Shown: positions 26,916-35,728, counted from the first letter of the stretch. The stretch is DNA of 64,000 nt from Bifidobacterium subtile (GCF_000741775.1 NZ_JGZR01000002.1:124001-188000), one strand, 5' to 3'. Notes: a model not told the origin generated them from the letters alone. Numbers and translations: made by a program.

Positions 26916-29015
26916 TCAGGCCTTGGCCTCGGCGATGGAAGCCTTGGCGGCCTCCACCACATGCTCGGCGTCGATGCCCAGATCGATCATGTTCTGCCCG
27001 CCATCGCCCTGCAGACCGAAGCGCTCGATGGAAACGGCCTTGCCATAGGTGCCGAGGTACTTGTACCAGGGCATGGCGATGCCGGCCTCGATCGAGACGC
27101 GAGCCTTGACGGCCTTGGGCAGCACGGACTCCTTGTAGTCCTCGTCCTGCTCTTCGAACCATTCGAGCGAGGGGACGGAGACGACGCGGGCCTTGATGCC
27201 TTCGTCGGCCAGGGTCTTGGCGGCGGCGACGGCCCACTGGACCTCGGAGCCGGTCGCCAGGATGATGACATCCGGGGTGCCGTCGACGTCGACGAGCACG
27301 TAAGCGCCCTTCTTTACGCCTTCCTTGGCCTTCTCGGCGGTCTCGGCAAGCGTCGGGACGCCCTGACGGGTCAGGATCATGGCGGTGGGCAGGGTGTTGT
27401 CCTTCTCGAAGAAGTAACGATAAGCTTCGGCCGTCTCGTACTCATCGGCCGGGCGAACGACCTCGACCTGCGGCATGCCGCGGAAGGAAGCCAGGTGCTC
27501 GATCGGCTGGTGGGTCGGGCCATCCTCGCCGAGGGCCACGGAATCGTGGGTCCACACGTAGAGGTTCGGAATCTCCATCAGCGCGGCGAGACGCACCGAA
27601 GGACGCTCGTAGTCGGAGAACTGGAAGAAGGTGCCGTTGAACGGACGGGTGTCCGAGCCGAGCAGGATGCCGTTGGTGATGGCTCCCATCGCGAACTCGC
27701 GCACGCCGAAGTGCAGCTGGCGGCCATACTCGGAGACCTCAGGCCAGGTCTTGGTCGCATCGGCGTCGGGGCCGAAGGACTTGGCGCCCTTGATGTTGGT
27801 GTTGTTCGAACCACCGAGGTCGGCGGAGCCGCCCCACAGTTCGGGCATGACCGCCGCGATGGCGTTGAGCACGGCGCCGGAGGCCTTGCGGGTGGCGACC
27901 TTGGAGCCGGCCTCGAAGGAGGCTTCCAAATCGTCGATGGCCTTGTCGAAGCCTTCGGGCAGCTCGCCGGCCTTGATGCGCTCGTAGAGAGCGGCCTTGT
28001 CCGGGTTGGCCTGCTTCCAGGCTTCGAGCTTCTCGTTCCAGTCCTTGTGGGCTGCAGCGCCGCGTTCGCCGACTTCGCGTGCGTGGGCCAGAGCCTCCTC
28101 GTCGATGGGGAAGGCGACCTCAGGGTCGAAGCCGAGAATCTTCTTGAGTCCGGCAATCGGCTCAGCGCCGAGCTTGGATCCATGCGAGGACTCGTCGTTG
28201 GTCTTGCCCGGGGTGGGCCATGCGATCAGGCTGTCGACCTTGATGAACTTCGGTCGATCGGTGACCTGCTCGGCCTTGTCGAGGGCCGCGGCCAGCGCTG
28301 CGGTGTCTTCCTTGTAGGAGCCGTCGGGCTGAATGAAGCTCACTTCGTCGGTGTACCATCCGTACGCCTCATAGCGCTTGAGGATGTCCTCGGAGAAGGT
28401 GAGCTTGGTGTCGCCCTCGATCTGGATGTGGTTGGCATCGAAGATCACGGTGAGGTTGCCCAGGCCCTGGTTGCCCGCAAGCGAGCTGGCCTCGGAGGAG
28501 ACGCCTTCCTCGACGTCGCCCTCGCCGCAGATGACCCATACCTTGTGATCGAAGGGCGAGGTGCCCGCCGGAGCGTCGGGATCGAGCAGGCCGCGCTCGT
28601 AGCGCTGGCCATAGGCGAAGCCGACCGCCGAGGCGAGACCCTGACCCAGCGGGCCGGTGGTCATCTCGATGCCCGGGGTGAGGCCGACCTCAGGATGGCC
28701 TGGAGTACGCGTGTCGGCACCGCCGCGGAAGTATTTGAGGTCGTCGAGAGTCACGTCATAACCCGAGAAGAAGAGCTGCACGTACTGCGTGAGCGAGGCG
28801 TGGCCTCCGGAGAGGATGAAACGGTCGCGTCCGGCCCACTGGGGGTCGGCGGGATCGTGCTTGATATAGTGCTGATAGAGCGTATAGGCCACTGGGGCGA
28901 GCGAGATGGGGGAACCGGGATGTCCGTGTCCGGCCTTCTCGACTGCGTCGGCGGAGAGGGCCTTCGCCATCTTCACAGCGCGCTCGTCCAAGTCAGACCA
29001 AGTGAAATCGGTCAT
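26916..29015 (-). CDS. tkt: transketolase
   Basis: 699 residues, the normal length. Thiamine-diphosphate enzyme that transfers two-carbon units; with transaldolase and phosphoketolase it forms the bifid shunt. Motifs: AGHGHPGSPISLAPVAY near residue 29, ThDP binding GEGDVEEGVSSEASS (about 157) ending in NLTVIFDAN, FMQFSDY-like FFQFSDYERP in the pyrimidine domain, and EDGPTHQPIEHLASFR. ATG at 29015. First gene of the leftward tkt-tal pair; diverges from the HrcA operon, so 29016-29215 should hold both promoters. Confidence 0.97.
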   Translation of the reverse strand: MTDFTWSDLDERAVKMAKALSADAVEKAGHGHPGSPISLAPVAYTLYQHYIKHDPADPQWAGRDRFILSGGHASLTQYVQLFFSGYDVTLDDLKYFRGGADTRTPGHPEVGLTPGIEMTTGPLGQGLASAVGFAYGQRYERGLLDPDAPAGTSPFDHKVWVICGEGDVEEGVSSEASSLAGNQGLGNLTVIFDANHIQIEGDTKLTFSEDILKRYEAYGWYTDEVSFIQPDGSYKEDTAALAAALDKAEQVTDRPKFIKVDSLIAWPTPGKTNDESSHGSKLGAEPIAGLKKILGFDPEVAFPIDEEALAHAREVGERGAAAHKDWNEKLEAWKQANPDKAALYERIKAGELPEGFDKAIDDLEASFEAGSKVATRKASGAVLNAIAAVMPELWGGSADLGGSNNTNIKGAKSFGPDADATKTWPEVSEYGRQLHFGVREFAMGAITNGILLGSDTRPFNGTFFQFSDYERPSVRLAALMEIPNLYVWTHDSVALGEDGPTHQPIEHLASFRGMPQVEVVRPADEYETAEAYRYFFEKDNTLPTAMILTRQGVPTLAETAEKAKEGVKKGAYVLVDVDGTPDVIILATGSEVQWAVAAAKTLADEGIKARVVSVPSLEWFEEQDEDYKESVLPKAVKARVSIEAGIAMPWYKYLGTYGKAVSIERFGLQGDGGQNMIDLGIDAEHVVEAAKASIAEAKA

Positions 29016-29215
29016 AGGTGATCTACTTTCCTTCCAATACTGCGAGCATCACGCATACGGCTTATGCCGCGCCATATATGCCCTCACATTGCCCCTTCAT
29101 GGTAGCTTTCGCAGACGACTTGACGCCGCGGCGTTGGCGTGTTCGGCCGGTTTACGGTTCGTGAGCGTTCACAGAATCCGCATATTTCCACCGAAATCAT
29201 CCCAGAACGAAAGTA

Positions 29216-29242
29216 TTAGCACTCCGGTCAGCCGAGTGCTAA
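29216..29242. promoter_or_regulatory. CIRCE operator of hrcA-dnaJ
   Basis: A perfect CIRCE element, TTAGCACTC, 9-nt spacer, GAGTGCTAA. A -10-like TACAAT (29243-29248) follows immediately, so the HrcA repressor bound here would cover the promoter. It stands 204 bp upstream of hrcA. The leftward tkt promoter region adjoins on the other side. The 29016-29445 gap shows no gene. Confidence 0.96.
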
Positions 29243-29445
29243 TACAATAGAACAAGACAATCCACGCATCAATGCGTTTTGCCGCGGCTTTCACGCGTTG
29301 CACGGCTCGTCAGCCGACTGTGCGGTTCGCTTTTCAACGGACGGCCAGAAGACAAGGTCAAGGTCGGCAGACGGTCGTGCGGCAAGGCATGCGGCTGATG
29401 TGGATTGCCGGGAATGTAACGGGCACGGATACAAGGGAGGGCAGC

Positions 29446-30573
29446 ATGGCGCAGTCACGTCGTATGATCGTTCTGCGTGCCGTGATAGAGGACTACATCC
29501 GCTCCCAGGAGCCGGTGGGCTCGTCTTCACTGACGAAGCATCATGATCTGGGAGTGAGTTCGGCGACGGTGCGCAACGATATGGCCGCTCTGGAAGACGA
29601 AGGCTACCTCATCCAGCCGCATACCTCCGCCGGCCGAATCCCCACGGAGCAAGGGTATCGCTATTTCGTGGACCGGCTGTCTACCGTCGTGCCGCTGTCT
29701 CAAGCCCAGCGCCGCGGAATCAGCCGGTTCCTGCAAGGCTCCATCAGCCTGCAGGACACCTTGCAACGTGCGGCGAGACTGCTGGCGAACATCACCGGGC
29801 AGGTGGCGGTGGTCTCTTCGCCGGCGCTCTCCAAGACGACGTTGCGGCACGTCGAACTCGTGCCCATCGCGATGAGCACGGTGCTTGCCGTGATCATCAC
29901 CGATACCGGAAGCGTGGCCCAGCACACGCTTGACGTGCCGGCGATGCCGGAGCGCGAAACCATCTCCGCGTTCTCGAACCGCGTGAACGGCCAGTGCGTA
30001 GGACTCTCCTTGGCCAAGGCGGCCGAGCAGGTGCGTCAGCTGGCCAAGCGGCCGGACATGGCCGATGCGCACCGACTGGCGTCCGTGCTGGCGCAGGCCT
30101 TCGAAAGCATGGCCGAGGACGAGACCGCGGGCGATATGTATATGGCTGGCACCTCGCGCCTTGCGCATCGGCGCAGCGTCGTGGACCTTGCGCCGCTGTT
30201 CGACGCGCTTGAGGAGCAGGTCGTGCTGATGAGGCTCATGAGCTCGCTGAGCGAGGAGACCTCCGGCGTGGGCGTGGCGATCGGCTCGGAAACCCACACC
30301 CCTGGGCTGATGCACTCCTCGGTGGTGACCAGCGGGTATGGGCACAGTTCGAACGATCCGCATGGCGATGCGCAGACGCAGGGGCAGGGTCTGCAAGGTG
30401 TTCTGACCGGCACCGATCAGCCGGTGGCCTTCGTGGGATCGATCGGGCCGACACATATGGACTACTCCACGACCATGGCGGCGGTACGGGCCGTCGCCCG
30501 CTACCTGACCGTGCTGGTCTCCCACGATCCCTATGGCGCCCGTGATGCTGACGAGCAGGACGCCGGAAGCTGA
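29446..30573 (+). CDS. hrcA: heat-shock repressor HrcA
   Basis: 375 residues. Represses chaperone operons by binding CIRCE, with DNA binding assisted by GroEL-type chaperones. The N-terminal winged helix is clear (RMIVLRAVIEDYIRSQEPVG, LGVSSATVRNDMAALEDEGY, HTSAGRIPTEQGYRYFVD), followed by the GAF-like domain with ITDTGSVAQHTL. A Gly/His/Gln-rich segment (about 285-320) interrupts the C-terminal domain. Start at ATG 29446 with GGGAGG upstream; the frame is open to 29272 but without homology. Followed by dnaJ after 152 bp; the perfect CIRCE upstream implies autoregulation. Confidence 0.95.
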   Translation: MAQSRRMIVLRAVIEDYIRSQEPVGSSSLTKHHDLGVSSATVRNDMAALEDEGYLIQPHTSAGRIPTEQGYRYFVDRLSTVVPLSQAQRRGISRFLQGSISLQDTLQRAARLLANITGQVAVVSSPALSKTTLRHVELVPIAMSTVLAVIITDTGSVAQHTLDVPAMPERETISAFSNRVNGQCVGLSLAKAAEQVRQLAKRPDMADAHRLASVLAQAFESMAEDETAGDMYMAGTSRLAHRRSVVDLAPLFDALEEQVVLMRLMSSLSEETSGVGVAIGSETHTPGLMHSSVVTSGYGHSSNDPHGDAQTQGQGLQGVLTGTDQPVAFVGSIGPTHMDYSTTMAAVRAVARYLTVLVSHDPYGARDADEQDAGS

Positions 30574-30576
30574 TAC

Positions 30577-30608
30577 GGCTGGGTCGGCTTACGCATGCTG
30601 ACCCAGCC
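30577..30608 (+). terminator. hairpin between hrcA and dnaJ
   Basis: Arms GGCTGGGTC (30577-30585) and GACCCAGCC (30600-30608), 14-nt loop, followed by TTAT. Starts 3 bp after the hrcA stop. It may attenuate read-through or protect the hrcA mRNA end; 13-bp direct repeats (ATGACTGCGCGAA) follow at about 30618 and 30635. Confidence 0.6.
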
Positions 30609-30725
30609 TTATGGCACAATGACTGCGCGAACCAATGACTGCGCGAATGCAAACCCGCGAATACGATTTATGCAGCTATGACATGCAATACATAGACTTG
30701 CGAACACAAACCCAAGGATTGAACA

Positions 30726-31874
30726 GTGGCAGATTATTACGAGGTGCTAGGCGTCGAGCGTTCGGCGAATGAGGACGAGATCAAGCGCGCATACCGCAAG
30801 ATGAGCCGGAAGTACCACCCCGACATCGCCGGCCCGGAATTCGAGGACAAGTTCAAGGAGGTCAACAACGCCTATCAGGTGCTGTCCGACCCTGACAAGA
30901 AACGCATGTACGACTCGGGCGTCGACCCCAACGACCCCAATGCGGGCGGCTACGGCGCAGGCGGCTTCGACATGGGCGATATGGGCGACATCTTCGGCCA
31001 GTTCTTCGGCGGTGCCTTTGGGGGAGCCTCGCAAGGCCCCGTTCCACGCACCCAGCAGGGCCGCGACTCGCTGGCGCGCGTCTCCATCGACCTGAAAACG
31101 GCGGTGTTCGGCGGCACGGCGCATGTCAAGATCAATACCTTCGGCCTGTGCCAGCAGTGCGGCGGCTCCGGCTCGGCCAACGGCGAGCAGCCGGTGACCT
31201 GCCCCGATTGCGGCGGGCGCGGCGTGCGCCAGAAAGTCGTGCGCACCATGCTGGGCCAGATGATGACGACGGCGCCCTGCGAGCGATGCGAGGGCCATGG
31301 CACCATCATCAGCAATCCATGTCCGGCCTGCATGGGGCATGGCCGCGTGCGCACCACGCGCGAGGTCGGCGTCACCATTCCCGCGGGCATCGCCGATGAC
31401 GCGCGGCTGCGACTGGCCAATCAGGGCGAAGTCGGCGAAGGCGGCGGCCCTGCCGGCGATCTGTATATCGACATCCGCATCAAAGCGGATAAGCGCTTCA
31501 CCCGCGATGGCGACGACCTGCATTGCTGGGTCCAGATTCCCATGAGCTGGGCGGTGCTTGGCCACGATCTCGACATCGACACCTTCGACGGCGAGGAGAC
31601 GCTTTCCATTCCTGCCGGGTGCCAACCCGAGCAGACGGTGATGCTCAAGGGGCTTGGCGTGACCCGCATGCGACGCGGCGACGAGCGCGGCGATCTCATC
31701 GCTCACATCGGCGTGCACGTGCCCACCAAGCTCAGCGACGAGGAGCGCGACCTCATCGAACGCTTCGCGAACTCGCATGACACGGACTCGCAGCATATCG
31801 CGCAAAGCTCGAAGCCCGACGGCGGCAGCGCCAGGAAGGGCTTCTTCGGCAAACTCAAGGATGCGCTGAGCTAG
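30726..31874 (+). CDS. dnaJ: molecular chaperone DnaJ (DnaJ2 type)
   Basis: 382 residues, the Hsp40 co-chaperone that stimulates DnaK. J-domain with YHPDIAG (HPD at about 34), a Gly-rich region (GAGGFDMGDMGDIF), then four zinc-finger repeats: CQQCGGSG, CPDCGGRG, CERCEGHG, CPACMGHG, and a C-terminal substrate domain. GTG start at 30726 with AAGGA upstream; it starts MADYYEVLGV. The pairing with hrcA identifies it as the DnaJ2-type gene of actinobacteria, separate from the dnaK-operon DnaJ. Confidence 0.95.
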   Translation: MADYYEVLGVERSANEDEIKRAYRKMSRKYHPDIAGPEFEDKFKEVNNAYQVLSDPDKKRMYDSGVDPNDPNAGGYGAGGFDMGDMGDIFGQFFGGAFGGASQGPVPRTQQGRDSLARVSIDLKTAVFGGTAHVKINTFGLCQQCGGSGSANGEQPVTCPDCGGRGVRQKVVRTMLGQMMTTAPCERCEGHGTIISNPCPACMGHGRVRTTREVGVTIPAGIADDARLRLANQGEVGEGGGPAGDLYIDIRIKADKRFTRDGDDLHCWVQIPMSWAVLGHDLDIDTFDGEETLSIPAGCQPEQTVMLKGLGVTRMRRGDERGDLIAHIGVHVPTKLSDEERDLIERFANSHDTDSQHIAQSSKPDGGSARKGFFGKLKDALS

Positions 31875-31889
31875 CTGGGTTGCGAGAGA

Positions 31890-31928
31890 GGCTCACACTT
31901 TTTGGCTGCAATGGAGAAAGTGTGAGCC
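31890..31928. repeat. 39-nt dispersed palindrome, copy 2
   Basis: GGCTCACACTTTTT ... AAAGTGTGAGCC, sharing its arms with copies at 6300-6338 and 32021-32059 but not the loop. Begins 16 bp after the dnaJ stop. Confidence 0.75.
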
Positions 31929-31954
31929 AAACCGAACATGCTGCGTTCGGTTTT
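31929..31954 (+). terminator. terminator after dnaJ
   Basis: Arms AAACCGAAC (31929-31937) and GTTCGGTTT (31945-31953), 7-nt loop, with the T-run TTTT at 31951-31954. It directly abuts palindrome copy 2. Confidence 0.8.
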
Positions 31955-32020
31955 ACAACTGCTGAACTGTGGAATTTCGCCAATTATGTGGCACAAAGCT
32001 ACCATTCGTCCTGTTTACTT

Positions 32021-32059
32021 GGCTCACACTTGTTGACCGAGTGCGGAAAAGTGTGAGCC
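32021..32059. repeat. 39-nt dispersed palindrome, copy 3
   Basis: GGCTCACACTTG ... AAAAGTGTGAGCC, same arms as copies 1 and 2. It ends 13 bp from the stop of the leftward kinase gene, which faces dnaJ. Confidence 0.75.
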
Positions 32060-32071
32060 GCAGCATATCCG

Positions 32072-32860
32072 TTATAGCAACGAGCGGCACATCGCCCGAT
32101 ACTCGCTCACATAGCCGCCGCCGAAGAAGACGCAGTGGCCGGCTATGGGGTAGAGCTGCCAAAGCGTAACGCGGTCCTGATATCCGGCTTTCAATGGATG
32201 CGCCGACTGATAGCCGTCGAGGATCTCGTGCAGATACGACATGCCGAACAGGTGCAGCATCGCCAGATCCTCCTCGCGATGGCCGCCATGCGCGGCCGGG
32301 TCGATGAGCACGGCCTCGCTCTGCCCGCGGTCCGCGGTCCACATCACGTTGCCGCTCCACAGATCGCCATGGATGCGCGCCGGCTTGTCGTCGGCGGCCC
32401 GCCCCAGCAATTCCGGGAGCTTGTCGACTATGCGCTGCGTGAGTTCAAGATCGCCCTGGTTGAGCGTGCCGCGCCTGACACCCAGCTGCACCATGGGCAG
32501 GAGCCGTCCTTGCCCGTAATACGTGGCCGGGTCGCTCCACTCGCCGGTATCCATCGGCACCGGATCCTGCAACGGCCCGAAATAGCATGTGCCGTCGTAT
32601 CCTTCGGGAGCGGAGCCGAAGTATGGGGCTCCTGCGTCATGCATATGCGCCAGCGCCACGCCGAAATCGTGCGCGGCCTTCGGCGTGGGAGACGAGGAGG
32701 AGACCCGCTCGATATCGAGCCAATCACGGCCCCACCCCAGCACATCGACCACCCGCGGCCCGCCGGATGCCTGCGCCTGCCCCAGCCACTGCAATCCGCG
32801 CCCTTCGCATTCGAAGAATCCTTCGGGCGCAAAGTCCCGGCTCTTGCGATATTTGCCCAT
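32072..32860 (-). CDS. fructosamine kinase / aminoglycoside-phosphotransferase-like kinase
   Basis: 262 residues with the kinase fold of fructosamine-3-kinases, which phosphorylate glycated amines to allow their deglycation. Visible: catalytic HGDLWSGNVMW (about residue 164), then metal-binding LIDPAAHGGHREEDLAM (about 185). The N-terminal glycine-rich area is represented by EGRGLQWL. ATG at 32860 with GGGAGG upstream (rc of 32863-32875). Convergent with dnaJ. Could act on other amino-sugar substrates. Confidence 0.88.
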   Translation of the reverse strand: MGKYRKSRDFAPEGFFECEGRGLQWLGQAQASGGPRVVDVLGWGRDWLDIERVSSSSPTPKAAHDFGVALAHMHDAGAPYFGSAPEGYDGTCYFGPLQDPVPMDTGEWSDPATYYGQGRLLPMVQLGVRRGTLNQGDLELTQRIVDKLPELLGRAADDKPARIHGDLWSGNVMWTADRGQSEAVLIDPAAHGGHREEDLAMLHLFGMSYLHEILDGYQSAHPLKAGYQDRVTLWQLYPIAGHCVFFGGGYVSEYRAMCRSLL

Positions 32861-33068
32861 CGTATGCCTCCCTGCTTTTTCCTGCCTTCATTGTGTGCAC
32901 GAGAGCCGACAAACGCCTTGGCACGTTTGGTCCGCGGGCGAACCGCAGACCGATTCCATGCAGTGGCGCCGTACCAGCAATCTTCAATTCTTGCCGGAAT
33001 CTTAGGGCGGCTTCGGTAGTATGGTCGCAGCGACAGCAAAAACCTGAGTACTGAATAAAAGAGGGGTT

Positions 33069-33950
33069 ATGAATTTCTTCCAGGCGATTTTCCTAGGACT
33101 GGTCCAGGCGCTGACCGAATACCTGCCGGTGTCCTCAAGCGCCCACATCCGCATCATCGGCGATCTGATGCTGGGGCACGACCCCGGCGCCGCGTTCACC
33201 GCCATCATCCAATTCGGCACCGAATTCGCGGTGCTGCTGTACTTCCGTCACGACATCGCGCGTATTCTGAGCCACTGGTTCGGCTGCCTGTTCGGGCGCA
33301 ACGGCAAGGACCTGAAGTCCCGCATGGGTTCGGGCGACAAGGATGCTGCGCTGGGCTGGTACATCATCATCGGCACCATCCCGATCGTGCTCGCGGGCGT
33401 GCTGTTCAAAAGCACCATCGAGACGACGCTGCGCAATCTGTGGATCACGGTGACCGTGCTCATCGTCTTCGGCGTACTGCTATGGATCGCCGACGCTCGC
33501 TCGCGCCAGGTCAAAACCATCGACGACATGAATACGAAAGAGGCGATCGTGTTCGGCATCGGCCAGATGCTGGCCCTTATCCCCGGCGTCTCGCGCTCCG
33601 GCGGCACCATCACCTTCGGACGCGCCATGGGCTACACCCGCGAGGCGGCCGTGCGTGTCAGCTTCCTGATGGCCATCCCGGCCGTGTTCGGCGCGGGCAT
33701 CCTCGAAGCGATTTCCGCGGTTTCCGATCTGAGCAATCCCCAGGTGGCAGCGACTTTCCCCGGCTGGGGCGCGACGATAGCCGCGACGATCGTCAGCTTC
33801 CTCGTGGGATATATCGTGATCATCGGATTCCTCAAATTCGTCTCCACGTTCTCGTATCGAGCGTTCGCCATCTACCGCATCGTGCTGGCCGTGGTGGTGG
33901 CGATTCTGCTGATCACCGGCGCGTTGCCCGCCATCGATGCTGGGGCGTGA
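33069..33950 (+). CDS. uppP: undecaprenyl-diphosphatase
   Basis: 293 residues, an integral membrane enzyme that dephosphorylates undecaprenyl diphosphate to recycle the cell-wall lipid carrier (also confers bacitracin tolerance). Family motifs: LGLVQALTEYLPVSSSAHIRI near the N-terminus (the E17-type Glu and the SSSAH site) and LIPGVSRSGGTIT with the catalytic Arg. About seven to eight hydrophobic helices. ATG at 33069 with GAGGGG upstream. Followed by a strong terminator. Confidence 0.95.
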   Translation: MNFFQAIFLGLVQALTEYLPVSSSAHIRIIGDLMLGHDPGAAFTAIIQFGTEFAVLLYFRHDIARILSHWFGCLFGRNGKDLKSRMGSGDKDAALGWYIIIGTIPIVLAGVLFKSTIETTLRNLWITVTVLIVFGVLLWIADARSRQVKTIDDMNTKEAIVFGIGQMLALIPGVSRSGGTITFGRAMGYTREAAVRVSFLMAIPAVFGAGILEAISAVSDLSNPQVAATFPGWGATIAATIVSFLVGYIVIIGFLKFVSTFSYRAFAIYRIVLAVVVAILLITGALPAIDAGA

Positions 33951-34013
33951 CAGGGGCTGGCAGGCATGATGGGCCGCTAGGCTAGGGCCAGCTGCCTATC
34001 GGCGGCGTTGATT

Positions 34014-34051
34014 ACGGCGGGGTACGAGGAACAGTCCTCGTACCCCGCCGT
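34014..34051 (+). terminator. terminator after uppP
   Basis: A perfect 17-bp stem (ACGGCGGGGTACGAGGA, paired arm 34035-34051) with a 4-nt loop ACAG and a short T run, 64 bp after the uppP stop. Confidence 0.82.
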
Positions 34052-34101
34052 TTCATGCCGGTCGAGTCGATATCTCGCTTAAGTGTGGCGTTATTGGTCG
34101 G

Positions 34102-34272
34102 CTGCGGAGGTCTATCTGCGTTATGTGAGGCGTTAATTCGCAGAGCGTCGAGTATCAGACGGCCCAGAACCGCCGTTTTCGGCCAGCGATACTCGGGGTA
34201 CCTTGGAATTAGCGCCTCACATAACGCAGATAGACCTCCGCAGGGTCGGGTTAACGCCTCACACAACGCAGA
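34102..34272. repeat. 38-bp inverted-repeat element with internal stem and third partial copy
   Basis: Arms 34102-34139 and 34206-34243 match at 37 of 38 positions across a 66-bp spacer. The spacer holds its own stem (CGAGTATC 34149-34156 / GATACTCG 34188-34195). A third, partial copy of the arm core (TAACGCCTCACACAACGCAGA, about 34251-34271) follows. The core reads CTGCGTTATGTGAGGCGTTA. It lies between the uppP terminator and the PAC2 gene stop, in an otherwise gene-free 337-bp stretch. Confidence 0.8.
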
Positions 34273-34287
34273 TGCAGCTGTTTTTCG

Positions 34288-35121
34288 CTACTCGTCCATA
34301 TGCGAGAGGAATTCCTCGGCTTCCTTGACCAGCATTTCGGCCTGCGGCGTTCCGAGGTCGGCAAGCGCACGAGCGTTCTGCTCGCTATCGTATTCATGCT
34401 CGAGGTGCTCGACGTATTCGGCCAGCTCGTCGTTGCAATGCGTGAGCACGGAGGCCTGCGCCTTCCACGCCTGCGCCTTTTCAGGCAAGTCGCCCTGATC
34501 CAGCTCGACGCCGAGTCTGCCGGAAAGATGATTGAGCATCTGCAACGTGGCCTGGGCGCATTCGTCGCTGCCGAGATACTGCGGAATCGAGGCCCAGAGC
34601 GTGCTGGTCTCGAACCCCTCGTCGCAGGCTATCGTGTCAAGAACAGTGGGGATGCCTACCGGTCCGTTGTATTCCCGATCCATATCGCATCGGCAATTCG
34701 CGTCCGATTCGTCGATCGGCAGTGGGCGGGTGTGAGGGCAGTCGGCGAACATCGAACCCAGCGTAAGTATCTGGTCGACGTCGAATTCCTCGGCGATGCG
34801 CAGGCTTTGATGGCAGTATTCGACCCAGCGGTAGTTGGGCTCGGGGGCGATCTGGGCGAAGACATGGGTGGCCGCATCGATTGCGATATCGTAGAATGTG
34901 GTCTGCGGCCATAGGATGCGTCTGCGCCCACTCACCATGCAGGACATCGGCCGCGTCACCTGATAGTCATAGTAGGCATCGCATCGAATATGGCGCACCT
35001 CTATCGCATCGTAGCGCCCAATAAGGTGGCGAACGACGTTGGTGGCTGCCTGGCAGGCATCATTCCACCCCTCGAAAGCGCATATCATCGCGGTCTTCGG
35101 TGTCTTCGCTTCTTCTTTCAT
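34288..35121 (-). CDS. PAC2 family protein
   Basis: About 277 residues of the PAC2 (proteasome-assembly-chaperone-like) fold, common in actinobacteria and of unclear bacterial role. Features: TAMICAFEGWNDACQAA at the N-terminus, ILTLGSMFADCPHTRP in the middle, and a PTVLDTIACDEG segment. The C-terminus is helical and acidic (LEHEYDSEQNARALADLG). ATG 35121 is used; the frame also offers a TTG 9 codons upstream. No convincing ribosome binding site is seen before either, so the transcript may be leaderless. Confidence 0.8.
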   Translation of the reverse strand: MKEEAKTPKTAMICAFEGWNDACQAATNVVRHLIGRYDAIEVRHIRCDAYYDYQVTRPMSCMVSGRRRILWPQTTFYDIAIDAATHVFAQIAPEPNYRWVEYCHQSLRIAEEFDVDQILTLGSMFADCPHTRPLPIDESDANCRCDMDREYNGPVGIPTVLDTIACDEGFETSTLWASIPQYLGSDECAQATLQMLNHLSGRLGVELDQGDLPEKAQAWKAQASVLTHCNDELAEYVEHLEHEYDSEQNARALADLGTPQAEMLVKEAEEFLSHMDE

Positions 35122-35164
35122 GTGTTCTAATGTAACCTGTGGAAACAACGTCTCGCCAGCTTAT

Positions 35165-35399
35165 GCCATAGGTGAAGCCCGGCATCGTGCCCCGCGCCGG
35201 GTGCTGGCAGGTGATGCTGGACAATTTCATGCGTGCTGGGCTAGGGAAACGCACGAAATTGTCCAGTACCGTATGACGATATGTCGCTGCTGGTCGGATT
35301 GCTGCGTTTCAGCGGAGAAACGCAGCAATCCGACCAGCAGGACTTCAACAAGGCTGGCTGCGGGCCGGTTGCGCGATTGAAGCCATAGGTGAAGCCGGC
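35165..35399. repeat. palindrome block bounded by direct repeats, upstream of the tRNA cluster
   Basis: The direct repeat GCCATAGGTGAAGCC occurs at 35165-35179 and 35382-35396. Inside are two large hairpins: 35217-35234 with 35249-35266 (17 of 18 pairs) and 35287-35310 with 35317-35340 (24 of 24, 6-nt loop). The 35122-35515 gap has no supported gene. Confidence 0.75.
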
Positions 35400-35515
35400 C
35401 GATATCCTTGCAACCAGGCGGTTTTTGTATGGCGACACGCTGGAGTTGCAAATGCCATGGATGTGGTTATAGTAGTGACTCGTGCTTCGGCAGCGGTTAG
35501 CTGCGGAAAACACAT

Positions 35516-35588
35516 GCGGACATAGCTTAGTTGGTAAAGCGCGACCTTGCCAAGGTCGAGAGCGCGGGTTCGAGTCCCGTTGTCCGCT
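35516..35588 (+). tRNA. tRNA-Gly (GCC)
   Basis: A full cloverleaf: acceptor GCGGACA paired with TGTCCGC, D-arm AGCTTAGTTGGTAAAGC, anticodon loop CTTGCCAAG with GCC, T-arm GGGTTCGAGTCCC. Discriminator T. No encoded CCA. First of four clustered tRNAs. Confidence 0.95.
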
Positions 35589-35615
35589 CGAGGTCCGAAG
35601 AGTTGACGACCTGTT

Positions 35616-35686
35616 GGTGGGTTAGCCAAGCGGTTAGGCAGCGGCCTGCAAAGCCGTATAGACGAGTTCGACTCTCGTACCCACCT
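35616..35686 (+). tRNA. tRNA-Cys (GCA)
   Basis: Acceptor GGTGGGT paired with ACCCACC, anticodon stem-loop GGCCTGCAAAGCC giving GCA, T-arm CGAGTTCGACTCTCG. 71 nt, discriminator T. 27 bp after tRNA-Gly. Confidence 0.94.
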
Positions 35687-35728
35687 CTTGGTGAGTCAGA
35701 TGCAAGTCTGGCGAGCTAAGGAAGACCC

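Noticed and set aside
26796-29021. A 741-codon plus-strand frame
   Set aside because: It mirrors transketolase; composition-driven and without domains.
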